A DNA stretch of 64,000 bases, taken from Sterolibacterium sp964437515 (lineage in GTDB: Bacteria; Pseudomonadota; Gammaproteobacteria; Burkholderiales; Rhodocyclaceae). The stretch covers positions 1 to 64,000 of the forward strand of contig CAYTHB010000002.1 of assembly GCA_964437515.1 (NCBI GenBank), written 5' to 3'. The position numbers were made by a program, and so were the translations under genes. Below are positions 34,994 to 44,389 of this stretch, piece after piece; positions within the stretch are counted from its first letter, which is position 1; each line of letters begins with the position of its first letter. The notes under the pieces are model-generated. The model was not told where the DNA came from, did no database searches, and saw only the letters and a list, made by a program, of their open reading frames with translations.

Positions 34994-36184
34994 ATGTCGT
35001 GGCCTTTATCTTTGATTGCGAATCGTAAAAGCAAAGGGATGGGATGGGGGATTATTGCCCTCTTGGTTCTGATTGTTTTTCTGCTGTTTCATTTCTTGTC
35101 GTCTGAAGAAAAAAGCACCGCACAAGCTCAGACCAAGACGAAGACAGAATCGGCTGATTCCATCAAACCGGCATTGACCGTGACCGTGGCGCAGCCGCGT
35201 GAGGAAAACTGGCCGCAACGTCTGGAACTGGATGGCAATGTGCTGGCATGGCAGGAGGCCGTAATCGGGGCGGAACTGCCGTATTACCGTATCAGTGAAG
35301 TGCGGGTACAGGTGGGCGACCATGTACGAAAAAATCAAGTATTGGCGCGGATTTCTGAAGATACGGTCAGCAGCGAACAGGCGGCGGCCGCTGCGGTGGT
35401 GAATGAGTTGGAGGCTGTCAGCACAGAGGCGCGTAGCAATGCAGAGCGCGCTCAGGCTTTGCGGGCGCAAGGTTTTTATAGTGCGCAGGCACAGGGGCAG
35501 TATGTGACGGGGGAGCGTGCAGCCGATGCACGTTTGCTTGCAGCACGGGCGCGCTTGCGTCTGGCGCAGTTGCAGGTCGCCAAGGCGAATGTGACGGCAC
35601 CGGATGATGGCGTGATTTCTGCGCGCAGCGCAGTGGTGGGCTCGCTCACTCAACCGGGGCAGGAGCTGTTTCGTTTGATTCGTGGGGGGCGCATCGAATG
35701 GCATGCCGAAGCCCCTGCAGCACAATTGGCGCGTATCAAGCCGGGTGTGGCTGCACAGATTGAATCGGGGGGTGGCGAGACGCTGATGGGCAAGGTGCGC
35801 ACCGTCGCCCCGAGTGTGGATCCGCGTACACGCAACGGTCTTGTGTATGTGGACTTGCCATCGGGTCAGGGTTTGCGTGCGGGGATGTTTGCACGCGGCC
35901 AGATCGATGTTGGGCAAACGCCGGCTTTGACGATCCCTGCCGCAGCCGTGGTCTTGCGCGAAGGGTTTTCTTATATTTTTGTTGTTGCCGGAGACCCTGC
36001 TCGGGTAACACAAACGCGCGTTAAAACGGGACGACGCATGGGAGATCGAATCGAGATTGTCGAAGGCTTGCTGCCCAATGCCCAGGTAGTGGATGCCGGT
36101 GCGGGCTTCCTTGCGGATGGGGATGTGGTCGCGGTGGTGAGTGCGCTACCCACACCTGTTGCTGCTGCGACAACATCGCGTTAA
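34994..36184 (+). CDS. RND efflux membrane-fusion (periplasmic adaptor) protein
   Basis: The 396-residue protein has one N-terminal membrane span (about 17-36). The adaptor fold follows: a lipoyl half-motif V-R-V-Q-V-G-D-H-V-R-K-N-Q-V-L-A, an Ala-rich alpha-hairpin (about 120-190), the second lipoyl half at T-A-P-D-D-G-V-I, and a beta-barrel/membrane-proximal domain. It would link the RND pump downstream to an outer-membrane channel that is not encoded here. AGGAG precedes the start. The pump gene starts 32 bp later. Confidence 0.9.
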   Translation: MSWPLSLIANRKSKGMGWGIIALLVLIVFLLFHFLSSEEKSTAQAQTKTKTESADSIKPALTVTVAQPREENWPQRLELDGNVLAWQEAVIGAELPYYRISEVRVQVGDHVRKNQVLARISEDTVSSEQAAAAAVVNELEAVSTEARSNAERAQALRAQGFYSAQAQGQYVTGERAADARLLAARARLRLAQLQVAKANVTAPDDGVISARSAVVGSLTQPGQELFRLIRGGRIEWHAEAPAAQLARIKPGVAAQIESGGGETLMGKVRTVAPSVDPRTRNGLVYVDLPSGQGLRAGMFARGQIDVGQTPALTIPAAAVVLREGFSYIFVVAGDPARVTQTRVKTGRRMGDRIEIVEGLLPNAQVVDAGAGFLADGDVVAVVSALPTPVAAATTSR

Positions 36185-36216
36185 ACGTTTGAGCGTCGGA
36201 GCGTCGGAGTTATCGT

Positions 36217-39200
36217 ATGAACGTTTCTGCCTGGTCGATCCGTAATCCCATTCCTGCCATATTGCTGTTTCTGATGCTGACGCTGGCGGGCATCGTCTCG
36301 TTTCATGCGATGGAGATACAGCAGTTTCCGGATGTCGAACTGCCGACGGTGCTGGTAACCGCCAGTTTGCCGGGAGCCGCCCCTTCGCAGATGGAAACCG
36401 AGGTGGCGCGCAAGATCGAGAATACGCTGGCAGGATTGCGCGGGCTCAAGCATCTCTATACCCATGTGCAGGATGGTACGGCCATTGTGACGGCGGAATT
36501 CCGTCTGGAAAAATCGCCGCAAGAGGCCGTGGATGATGTACGTGCGGCGGTCGGGAGAATTCGTGCCGATCTACCGGGGGATCTCAAAGACCCCGTCGTT
36601 GAAAAGCTCGATCTGGCGGGTAGCCCCATTCTGACGTACACCGTGGCCTCAAAGCGCATGGATGACGAAGCCTTATCGTGGTTCGTCGATCACGTGGTGG
36701 CCAAGCGTCTGTTGAGTGCAAAGGGCGTGGGCGCGGTTTCGCGTGTGGGTGGTGTGACGCGTGAGGTGAGGGTGGAGCTGGATACCACGCGTATGCTGGC
36801 ACTCAATGCCACTGCGGCTGAAATCTCACGGCAGTTGCGTCGGGTACAGCAGGAGGCTTCGGGAGGAAAGACCGATATCGGTGGAGCAGAGCAGACGGTG
36901 CGCACGGTGGCCACCGTGGCGAGTGCGCAGGAGCTGGCTGCCCTGGATATTCCTCTGGCTTCGGGTCGTCATGTGCGACTCGATGAAGTCGCCCGCGTGA
37001 GCGACACCGTTGCCGAACAACGGAGTGGTGCGCTACTCAATGGTGCGCCGGTGGTGGGTTTTGAAATCACCCGCAGTCGAGGTATCGGTGCTGTCACGGT
37101 GACGGAGCATGTGCGCGAAAAATTGGCGCAACTGAAAACCGAGTATCCGGATATCGAGATTACCGAAGCCTTCAATTTCGTTGACCCCGTGGTCGACAAC
37201 TATGAAGGTTCGATGAAGCTGCTGATCGAAGGCGCGATTCTTGCCGTGATCGTGGTCTGGCTGTTTTTGCGTGATTCACGCGCAACCTTCATTTCAGCGA
37301 CCGCACTTCCTTTGTCCATTATTCCTACCTTCGCCATCATTCATCAACTGGGCTTTACCATCAGCATCGTGAGCATGTTGTCGATGTCGCTGGTGATTGG
37401 CATTCTGGTGGATGATGCAATTGTCGAAATCGAGAATATCGTGCGCCATCTCGCGCAGGGCAAGACACCCATGCAGGCGGCGATGGAAGCCGCCGATGAG
37501 ATTGGACTGGCGGTGATTGCAACCACGTTCACCTTGATTGCCGTCTTTTTGCCGACGGCTTTCATGGGCGGGCTGCCCGGCAAGTTTTTCGTACAGTTTG
37601 GCTGGACGGCGGCCATTGCAGTGTTTCTTTCGTTGGTCGTGGCGCGAATGCTCACGCCGATGATGGCGGCCTACATGATGCGACCAATCACCCATGCAAT
37701 AGAAGAGCCGCGCTGGCTGGGGATTTATGGCACATGGGTGGAAGCTTGTTTGCGTCATCGCGTGTTGACCTTGCTGGTCACAGGTGGTTTTTTGATGGGT
37801 TCGTTTGCGCTGGTGCCCTTGCTGCCATCGGGTTTCATTCCGCCGGATGATTTTTCACAATCGCAGGTGCATCTGTCCTTGCCGCCGGGGAGCACGTATC
37901 AGGATATGTTCAAGACCGCCGAAGCGGCACGCGAGGTACTGCAACGCAATCCGCATGTGAAAATGGTCTACACCGCCATTGGAGGCGGCAAGTCGGGCAG
38001 CGATCCCTTCATGCCGGGTGGGGCGGCTGAAGTCCGAAAGGCAAGTTTGACCCTCAACCTCACGCCGCGTGAGGAACGTCACGGGATTTCCAAACAGGAT
38101 ATCGAACGCGAAATCCGCGATGCCTTGAAAGTCATTCCCGGTGTTCAGATCAAGGTGGGGCTGGGTTCGGCCGCAGAAAAATACACCTTGGTTCTGGCTG
38201 GTGAGAATGGAATCCTACTGTCGCAGCATGCACGCAAGGTCGAGGCCGATCTACGCACCCTGAAGGGCGTCGGGAGCATCATTTCCAGCGCTAGTCTGGT
38301 GCGCCCTGAACTGCTCATCGAGCCGGACTCTGCACGCATGGCGGATGCAGGTGTCACGGCGGCGGATATTGCTGACACCGTGCGGGTGGCGACAGCCGGG
38401 GATTACGATCAGGCACTGGCCAAACTGAATTTGTCGCAGCGGCAGATTCCGATTGTGGTTCGCCTGCCACGGGATGCACGCGCCGATCTGGCGCAGATTG
38501 AACGGCTACGTCTGCCCGGCCGAAACGGTCCGGTCATGCTGGCCAATGTCGCCCATATTTCCATGAGTGCGGGCCCGGCCGAGATCGACCGTTATGACCG
38601 CTTGCGTAACATCAACTTTGAAATCGAGCTGAATGGTCAACCGTTGGGTGATATCGAAAAAGCAGTATTGGCACTCCCCAGTGTGCGTAATCTGCCTTCC
38701 GGCATCACGCAAACCACGGTGGGCGATGCCGAATCCATGGCGGAGCTGTATCAGGGCTTCACCATCGCGATGACGGCAGGCATCCTCTGCATTTATGTGG
38801 TGCTGGTGCTCTTGTTCAAGGATTTCATTCAGCCAGTGACAATCCTGCTGGCCTTGGTACTCTCCATTCCGGGTGCCTTCATTGCCTTGTTTGTCACTCA
38901 AAAGGCGATTTCCATGCCCTCGATGATCGGCATGATCATGCTGATGGGGATTGCGACCAAGAACTCCATCCTGCTCATCGACTATGCCATCGTGGCGCGA
39001 CGTGACCATGGCATGGAGCGGCGTCAGGCACTACTCGATGCCTGTCTCAAACGTGCGCGCCCGATCATCATGACCACCATTGCGATGGGGGCGGGCATGT
39101 TGCCCATTGCCTTGGGGATCGGTACCGATCCGAGCTTTCGAGCACCCATGGCGATTGTCGTCATCGGCGGTTTGATTACTTCGACTTTCCTCAGCCTGCT

Positions 39201-39333
39201 GGTCATCCCCGTCGCATTCTCTTATGTGGATGAATGGGTGGCGTGGGGTGGCGCATGGTTACGACGACGCACACATCAACAAACCGATGCAACAAAGGAC
39301 GAGGGCGCAGAAGCCCCTGTCATGGAACAGTAG
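36217..39333 (+). CDS. RND-family efflux pump, inner-membrane transporter
   Basis: The 1038-residue protein has the RND layout: an N-terminal span, a large periplasmic loop, six spans, a second large loop and five spans. Proton-relay residues match the HAE-1 type: G-I-L-V-D-D-A-I-V in span 4 and the Lys in A-T-K-N-S-I-L-L in span 10. The opening W-S-I-R-N-P-I-P is typical of the AcrB/MdtB-like group. Metal-efflux signatures are not apparent. No adjacent outer-membrane factor or regulator is present, so it presumably shares a TolC-like channel elsewhere. Confidence 0.93.
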   Translation: MNVSAWSIRNPIPAILLFLMLTLAGIVSFHAMEIQQFPDVELPTVLVTASLPGAAPSQMETEVARKIENTLAGLRGLKHLYTHVQDGTAIVTAEFRLEKSPQEAVDDVRAAVGRIRADLPGDLKDPVVEKLDLAGSPILTYTVASKRMDDEALSWFVDHVVAKRLLSAKGVGAVSRVGGVTREVRVELDTTRMLALNATAAEISRQLRRVQQEASGGKTDIGGAEQTVRTVATVASAQELAALDIPLASGRHVRLDEVARVSDTVAEQRSGALLNGAPVVGFEITRSRGIGAVTVTEHVREKLAQLKTEYPDIEITEAFNFVDPVVDNYEGSMKLLIEGAILAVIVVWLFLRDSRATFISATALPLSIIPTFAIIHQLGFTISIVSMLSMSLVIGILVDDAIVEIENIVRHLAQGKTPMQAAMEAADEIGLAVIATTFTLIAVFLPTAFMGGLPGKFFVQFGWTAAIAVFLSLVVARMLTPMMAAYMMRPITHAIEEPRWLGIYGTWVEACLRHRVLTLLVTGGFLMGSFALVPLLPSGFIPPDDFSQSQVHLSLPPGSTYQDMFKTAEAAREVLQRNPHVKMVYTAIGGGKSGSDPFMPGGAAEVRKASLTLNLTPREERHGISKQDIEREIRDALKVIPGVQIKVGLGSAAEKYTLVLAGENGILLSQHARKVEADLRTLKGVGSIISSASLVRPELLIEPDSARMADAGVTAADIADTVRVATAGDYDQALAKLNLSQRQIPIVVRLPRDARADLAQIERLRLPGRNGPVMLANVAHISMSAGPAEIDRYDRLRNINFEIELNGQPLGDIEKAVLALPSVRNLPSGITQTTVGDAESMAELYQGFTIAMTAGILCIYVVLVLLFKDFIQPVTILLALVLSIPGAFIALFVTQKAISMPSMIGMIMLMGIATKNSILLIDYAIVARRDHGMERRQALLDACLKRARPIIMTTIAMGAGMLPIALGIGTDPSFRAPMAIVVIGGLITSTFLSLLVIPVAFSYVDEWVAWGGAWLRRRTHQQTDATKDEGAEAPVMEQ

Positions 39334-39387
39334 AATACGGGACGGCTGTGCCCATCAGTACGAAGCCTGAATGACGTGCGTCAATCC

Positions 39388-41166
39388 ATGAATTATCCTA
39401 CTCTCCCTAGCGATTCTGCTTTTTTCAGCCGTCTGTTCAGAGGACGGGAGGCGGTGCTCGAACATCCTCACATCGTCATCATGGCAGCGGTGCTGGCCGT
39501 GCTTATCTCCTTGCCGATGCTCTCCAATGGCTTGTTTCTGGATGATTACGCCCAGCGCATCAAGCTGATGACGGGTGACACAAATATCTTCGACAATTTT
39601 GCTTATGGTGAGAGGCTCATTCCTTCGGGCGAGCTGCCGTGGTGGCTGCATCCGGAAGCGCGGGTTCGCTTTTTTCGTCCATTGGCCGCATGGCTTACAC
39701 GTTTGGATTACGCCCTGTTTCCCAATGCGATAGGTCTGATGCATCTGCATTCAGTGCTTTGGTATGGCGCGCTGGTTGCTGTGGCAGGTGTGGTTTACCG
39801 CACCTTCATACCTGCACTCTGGGCTGCGGGCTTGGCTGTGGTGCTGTTTGCGGTAGATGCGCATCATGCCGGTGCGGTGCAGTGGCTGTGTAATCGCAAT
39901 GTGCTTTTGAGTCTGATGTGTGGCTTGTTGAGCCTTTATTGTCATCACAAGCCTTTTATCGGACATCGCTGGCTGGCGGCACTGTTGTATGCTACGGGGC
40001 TGCTGGCTGGCGAGTCTGCATTGGCAATTAGCGGTTATCTACTTGGTTACGAACTGTTTTTATCGTCGGGAAGTTGGGGGCGACGCTTCCTGCATCTGTT
40101 GCCTTATGGTTTGATTGGCATCATTTATTTGGTGCTCTGGCGTCATGCCGGTTATGGTGCTTTCGGGCCAGGGTTCTATGTTGATCCATGGCACGATCCG
40201 GGTTTGTTTCTTCAAGAAATGCTCTTCCGTGCCCCGGCCTATCTGGCAAGCCAGTATTTTCCGCCGCCGGCCGAGGTGCTGGGCTTTCTGGAAACACCCC
40301 CGGCACGTGAATGGATGTTGTTTCCAACGATGGTGTATGTGTGGATCGTGACCGGCTTGCTAGGTTGGTTTTTCTGGCCGCTATTGCGACAATCCGCCGT
40401 TGCCCAATTCTTTGCAACAGGGATACTTGTTGCGCTATTGCCCTTGAGTGGCATCACCCTGGCCAGTCGTGAATTGTGGTATGTCGGCTTTGGTGCCACG
40501 GGACTATTGGCCTTGTATGTGCAAGCTTGGCGAAACAATGAGTTCGATGTGCGGGTGCGTAGTGATCGTCATGGCCGGATGTTTCTGGGCTCCATGCTGG
40601 TTTTGCATTTATGGCTGAGTCCCGTGTTCTATGTGCTGGCCTCCAAAGTACCAGAATTTCTGGATCGGCAATGGGATAGTCGTGTAGTGAATCTTCCAAA
40701 TGCCACGGGTCAGGATCGTCATGTGTTGCTGCTCTCTTGCAACCAGTACGTTACTGATGTGGCCTATCCCTTGCTGACAGATAAGGCCTATTCCTTGGGA
40801 GACAAACCCACACGACCAATGCCCTCCATCAGCAAAATTTTTGCGATGGCTGAAGGCCTAACCCCCTATTCCTTGACGCGATGGGATGCAGATACCTTGA
40901 TATTGCAGACCGCTCAAGCGCAATCTCTGGAAACTCTGCGTCCGCTTCACTACGGTTTTACACCTGGAAATATTATTCATCATGAAGGTATTGCGATAGA
41001 AATTCTTGCCGTGACTGAAACAGGCAACCCCACAAAAATCCGCTTCCAATTCAAGCCGGGTGAGCTGGATCGTTATGAAGTCATGGAATGGCAGGGCAAG
41101 CAGTTTGTGGCAACGACACTGCCGGCCATTGGGCAGAGCAGAGAAGTCACGCCGTCAGTGCCATAA
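39388..41166 (+). CDS. Large polytopic membrane protein, glycosyltransferase-like layout
   Basis: This 592-residue protein has about ten hydrophobic spans, starting near residue 30, and a hydrophilic C-terminal domain of about 150 residues. An early extracytoplasmic loop has L-F-L-D-D-Y-A-Q-R, reminiscent of the acidic D-D site in GT-C glycosyltransferases, and a W-L-C-N-R-N segment follows later. I do not recognise a named family, and transferase activity is only a suggestion from topology. ATG 39388 is chosen; GTG 39376 is in frame. It follows the RND pump by 54 bp and its 3' end overlaps the cobS 3' end on the opposite strand by 12 bp. Confidence 0.7.
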   Translation: MNYPTLPSDSAFFSRLFRGREAVLEHPHIVIMAAVLAVLISLPMLSNGLFLDDYAQRIKLMTGDTNIFDNFAYGERLIPSGELPWWLHPEARVRFFRPLAAWLTRLDYALFPNAIGLMHLHSVLWYGALVAVAGVVYRTFIPALWAAGLAVVLFAVDAHHAGAVQWLCNRNVLLSLMCGLLSLYCHHKPFIGHRWLAALLYATGLLAGESALAISGYLLGYELFLSSGSWGRRFLHLLPYGLIGIIYLVLWRHAGYGAFGPGFYVDPWHDPGLFLQEMLFRAPAYLASQYFPPPAEVLGFLETPPAREWMLFPTMVYVWIVTGLLGWFFWPLLRQSAVAQFFATGILVALLPLSGITLASRELWYVGFGATGLLALYVQAWRNNEFDVRVRSDRHGRMFLGSMLVLHLWLSPVFYVLASKVPEFLDRQWDSRVVNLPNATGQDRHVLLLSCNQYVTDVAYPLLTDKAYSLGDKPTRPMPSISKIFAMAEGLTPYSLTRWDADTLILQTAQAQSLETLRPLHYGFTPGNIIHHEGIAIEILAVTETGNPTKIRFQFKPGELDRYEVMEWQGKQFVATTLPAIGQSREVTPSVP

Positions 41167-41934
41167 AAATCCTAGAAGCACCATCGCTTCCACGATTTCT
41201 ACCGTCGCCCCTGCCGTGTCTCCCGTCATGCCGCCGATGACACGGCACATCATCCAGCGGAGTGCGACAAAGCTGATCAAAACAGCCAGAGCGACGGGTA
41301 TAAAGGCGTGACCCAAAAAGCCAAATAACACGAAAGTCATCAGCGCAATCATGAACCAGGCCGCGCGATGCGGCAGATGAGCGTGCATGGCGGTTCCTAG
41401 CCCTTGGGCACGAACATAATGCGTGGTCATGAAAAGCGGCAACAAGACGGCACGACCCAGCATGGGCGTGAGGAGAAGAGGCAGCAACAATAACGATGCC
41501 GATTCTTTTGCATTCATATTCATGCTTGCACTCAGCAGACTGGCCAGTGCGGAAAACTTGAGGAGCAGCACGACGATCATGGCTACCCCACCCAAAGGCC
41601 CGCAGTTCGGGTCTTTCATGATGGCGAGTGCGCGCACGGCTTCACCACGGCTGCCTGCCCATGCATCGGCACTGTCGGCCAATCCGTCGAGATGAAGTCC
41701 GCCGTAAATACCGATCCAGATGGCCAGCAGCAATGCGGCAGCGGGCAGGGGTGGAAGATGAGCTTGGCATAACATCGCCAGTCCCATCAGCGCACCGCCG
41801 ATCAGTAATCCCACCAGCGGATAGCACAGCAAGGAATAGCCGACTTCGATATCGGTAGGAGGCGTGCGCAGGGTGATTGGTAGTCGGGTGAGAAACTGCA
41901 AGGCAATGGCGATCAGGCGTAATGGATTACTCAT
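41155..41934 (-). CDS. cobS: Adenosylcobinamide-GDP ribazoletransferase (cobalamin synthase)
   Basis: CobS joins adenosylcobinamide-GDP with alpha-ribazole(-phosphate) in the inner membrane, the last assembly step of adenosylcobalamin. The 259-residue protein has five or six spans and the family motifs L-T-R-L-P-I and G-G-L-H-L-D-G-L-A-D-S-A-D-A-W (Asp-rich catalytic loop). The start at 41934 overlaps the cobC stop by 8 bp; upstream in-frame codons fall inside cobC and are unlikely. It is the last gene of the cobUTCS operon. Confidence 0.92.
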   Translation of the reverse strand: MSNPLRLIAIALQFLTRLPITLRTPPTDIEVGYSLLCYPLVGLLIGGALMGLAMLCQAHLPPLPAAALLLAIWIGIYGGLHLDGLADSADAWAGSRGEAVRALAIMKDPNCGPLGGVAMIVVLLLKFSALASLLSASMNMNAKESASLLLLPLLLTPMLGRAVLLPLFMTTHYVRAQGLGTAMHAHLPHRAAWFMIALMTFVLFGFLGHAFIPVALAVLISFVALRWMMCRVIGGMTGDTAGATVEIVEAMVLLGFLWH

Positions 41935-42541
41935 GGTCGTCATGGTCGTGCAGTTTGGGTAAGGGCAGTGCGGCCAGATGATGTATCGAGGCGTTCGGCA
42001 CTTCGATTTGCAATAACTGGCGGCGGGGGAGTTTCTGCGCGGCACACAATAGCAAGCGGATGACACCGCCATGCGTAATCACGAGCGTGTTTTGCTGGGT
42101 GGAGCGATCGATCAGTTCATGCCAAAAGGCGCGAATACGCGCCTCGAACGAGGTCAGGGTTTCTCCTTGAGGCGGGGAGTGCTGCCACGGGTTTTCCCAG
42201 AAAAGGCGCAAGGCTTCCCGGTCATGGGGATGCTTCATGAGTGCGTCGAGATGGCAGCCTTCCCATGCGCCGAAATCAAGCTCGATCAGACGCTCATCAA
42301 GCTGAAGCGGCAGGCCGCTGGCTTGTGCAAACTCACGCGCAAATGCCGCGCAGCGGTTCAAGGGAGAGCTGATGATCGTATGCCACCCCGTTTTTTCATG
42401 GGGGGCAGGTGGGAAAAATGGAGATACGGCAGCGCGCATCTGCTGCCAGCCTTCCTCATTCAATGGATCATCCCGACGACCGCGCAGCACGCCATCGATG
42501 CAGGCAAGGGTTGTGCCATGACGCAATAAAGTAATGCTCAC
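41927..42541 (-). CDS. cobC: Alpha-ribazole phosphatase (histidine phosphatase family)
   Basis: CobC removes the 5'-phosphate from alpha-ribazole phosphate or adenosylcobalamin-5'-phosphate. The 204-residue protein has the phosphoglycerate-mutase-like signature L-L-R-H-G-T-T with the nucleophile His, an acidic E-L-D-F-G-A-W-E-G and the second His in V-I-T-H-G-G-V. Placement between cobT and cobS supports the specific role. It overlaps cobT by 4 bp. Confidence 0.9.
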   Translation of the reverse strand: MSITLLRHGTTLACIDGVLRGRRDDPLNEEGWQQMRAAVSPFFPPAPHEKTGWHTIISSPLNRCAAFAREFAQASGLPLQLDERLIELDFGAWEGCHLDALMKHPHDREALRLFWENPWQHSPPQGETLTSFEARIRAFWHELIDRSTQQNTLVITHGGVIRLLLCAAQKLPRRQLLQIEVPNASIHHLAALPLPKLHDHDDHE

Positions 42542-43605
42542 GTTGCAGGTTTCCCTTGTGAAACCGCCGCTTCCGCGAAAGTGGCCATGCCGTCATGCAA
42601 CTGGCAGGCTAGGCGCAACAGCGGGGCAGCGACTGCCGCACCGCTGGCCTCCCCCAGTCGCATCCCCAATGACAGGAGCGGGCGCGCATTCAATGCCTTC
42701 AACACGTGTGCATGGCCGGGTTCGGCAGAGCCATGGCCGTAGAAGAACCAGGCCGATACACCGGGATGCAGACGTTCGGCAGTCAGCGCAGCAGCGGTTG
42801 TGATGAATCCGTCGATCAGCACGGGTAGCCCGGCTTGAGCCGCAGCGATGTAGGCGCCTGCCAGCGCTGCGATTTCAAAGCCACCGACGCAACACAGAAT
42901 GTCAAAAGGGTTGTTGAGCCGGCCAGCTCCACGGTGCAGATCAAGTGCCTGAAGGATGACGTGTGCTTTGTGCGAAACGCCATCCGCATTCAGTCCCGTG
43001 CCCGGCCCGGCCAGGCGCACCGGCTCTTCACCCAGTAGCGCACAGGCGAGAGCCGCTGCGCTGGTGGTGTTGCCAATGCCCATTTCACCTCCGATGAACA
43101 GTTGCGTGCCACTTTGCACTGCACGTTCGATGGCCTCACGGCCGGCTTGCAGGGCGCGGCTGCACTGTTCATGCGTCATTGCCGGTTCGCGGGCAAAGTT
43201 CGCGGTGCCTGCGGCGATGGGGTGATGCAGCACGCCGGGAATGTCTTGCAAGTCACTGACGATACCCAGTTCAATGACCTCCAGAGGTGCATTCAGTTGT
43301 CGTGCCAATACGCTGATGGCAGCACCGCCCCGCGCAAAGTTCTTGATCATTTCTCCCGTGACGATCTGTGGGAAGGCCGAGATACCCTCGGCACAGACCC
43401 CATGATCGGCCGCAAAGACGACAATGCGCAGGGTATCCACACAAGGGCGTTCCCGAGCTTGCATGGCCGCCAGACGGATGGCGATTTCTTCTAGTTCACC
43501 TAGTGCACCGGGCGGCTTCGTGAGCTGGTTCTGGCGTGTCCGGGCGGCATCGGCCATGGCCGTATTCAGCGGGTGGAGCGGGGCATCGAGCCAGTCAGGT
43601 TTCAT
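42538..43605 (-). CDS. cobT: Nicotinate-nucleotide--dimethylbenzimidazole phosphoribosyltransferase
   Basis: CobT activates the lower-ligand base dimethylbenzimidazole to alpha-ribazole phosphate. The 355-residue protein is full length, with K-P-P-G-A-L-G-E-L-E near the start, F-A-A-D-H-G-V, the nucleotide region G-E-M-G-I-G-N-T-T-S-A and the catalytic Glu in L-G-E-A-S-G-A-A. It overlaps both neighbours by 4 bp, indicating a coupled cobU-cobT-cobC-cobS transcript read leftwards. Confidence 0.94.
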   Translation of the reverse strand: MKPDWLDAPLHPLNTAMADAARTRQNQLTKPPGALGELEEIAIRLAAMQARERPCVDTLRIVVFAADHGVCAEGISAFPQIVTGEMIKNFARGGAAISVLARQLNAPLEVIELGIVSDLQDIPGVLHHPIAAGTANFAREPAMTHEQCSRALQAGREAIERAVQSGTQLFIGGEMGIGNTTSAAALACALLGEEPVRLAGPGTGLNADGVSHKAHVILQALDLHRGAGRLNNPFDILCCVGGFEIAALAGAYIAAAQAGLPVLIDGFITTAAALTAERLHPGVSAWFFYGHGSAEPGHAHVLKALNARPLLSLGMRLGEASGAAVAAPLLRLACQLHDGMATFAEAAVSQGKPAT

Positions 43606-44126
43606 GGGTGTCCTTTCAAATAAAGTGGCAGGCCGGCGACTGTCAGGATGACCCGGTCAGCCTGTGCGGCAATCGCCTGATGCAACCAGCCGGCTTCGTC
43701 GCAATAGCGGCGCGTCAATTCACCGAGTGGAACGATCCCCATCCCGGTTTCATTACTGACAAGGATCAACTCACCGGGCAATTTGGGTAAAACTTCAAGC
43801 AAGGCGGTACGCTCGCGTACCAGCGTATCCGGATCAACATCAGTCGCCAGCAATAAATTGGTGAGCCACAAGGTGAGACAGTCCACCAGCAGCAAACAAT
43901 CCGTCGTTGCGTGTTGTTCCAGTGTGCTTGCCAGCGCAATGGGGGCTTCGACCGTTTTCCAGTTTGCGGGTCGGGTACTGCGATGATGCGCGATGCGTGC
44001 CGCCATTTCAGCATCTTTGCCATTGGCCGTGGCAATGTAAGTCACCGGGCAGGCACTTTGCTGTGCGAGTTTTTCCGCCAGACGACTTTTGCCTGAACGC
44101 ACACCGCCAAGGATTAAGGTTTGCAT
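43602..44126 (-). CDS. cobU: Bifunctional adenosylcobinamide kinase / adenosylcobinamide-phosphate guanylyltransferase
   Basis: CobU (CobP) phosphorylates adenosylcobinamide and adds GMP. The 174-residue protein has the P-loop G-G-V-R-S-G-K-S near the N-terminus, Y-I-A-T-A and H-H-R-S-T-R-P (the guanylylated-His region) and L-V-S-N-E-T-G-M-G-I-V-P. It is first in the operon. Only 78 bp separate it from the divergent tRNA-Ser, too little for a cobalamin riboswitch, and none is seen. Confidence 0.93.
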   Translation of the reverse strand: MQTLILGGVRSGKSRLAEKLAQQSACPVTYIATANGKDAEMAARIAHHRSTRPANWKTVEAPIALASTLEQHATTDCLLLVDCLTLWLTNLLLATDVDPDTLVRERTALLEVLPKLPGELILVSNETGMGIVPLGELTRRYCDEAGWLHQAIAAQADRVILTVAGLPLYLKGHP

Positions 44127-44204
44127 GAATGTGGTGCTGAAGATTCAAAGCCCGCAATTCTAGCAATCTGGTAAGGTCTTTATGCTAGAATGCTTGGCTT
44201 ACGC

Positions 44205-44294
44205 GGAGAGGTGGATGAGTGGTTTAAGTCGCACGCCTGGAAAGCGTGTTTAGGTGAAAGCCTAACGCGGGTTCGAATCCCGCCCTCTCCGCCA
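44205..44294 (+). tRNA. tRNA-Ser (anticodon GGA)
   Basis: The 90-nt class II tRNA has acceptor GGAGAGG/CCTCTCC, anticodon GGA in C-T-G-G-A-A-A, a long variable arm (TTTAGGTGAAAGCCTAA region), T-loop GGTTCGAATCC and an encoded CCA. Confidence 0.96.
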
Positions 44295-44301
44295 GGACAC
44301 T

Positions 44302-44338
44302 AAAAAAACCGCCTATATCCTATATGGGCGGTTTTTTT
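44302..44338 (+). terminator. Rho-independent terminator after tRNA-Ser
   Basis: An AAAAACCGCC / GGGCGGTTTTT stem with a 13-base A/T-rich loop ends in seven T's. It separates the tRNA from ispD. Confidence 0.88.
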
Positions 44339-44389
44339 ACGCCTACTCCCTCAGAGCCCCCGGAGTGCTGTACAAGTGGAAATGTAAGC

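Noticed and set aside
44127..44204. Cobalamin riboswitch before cobU
   Set aside because: Only 78 bp lie before the divergent tRNA-Ser and no B12-box-like motif is visible.
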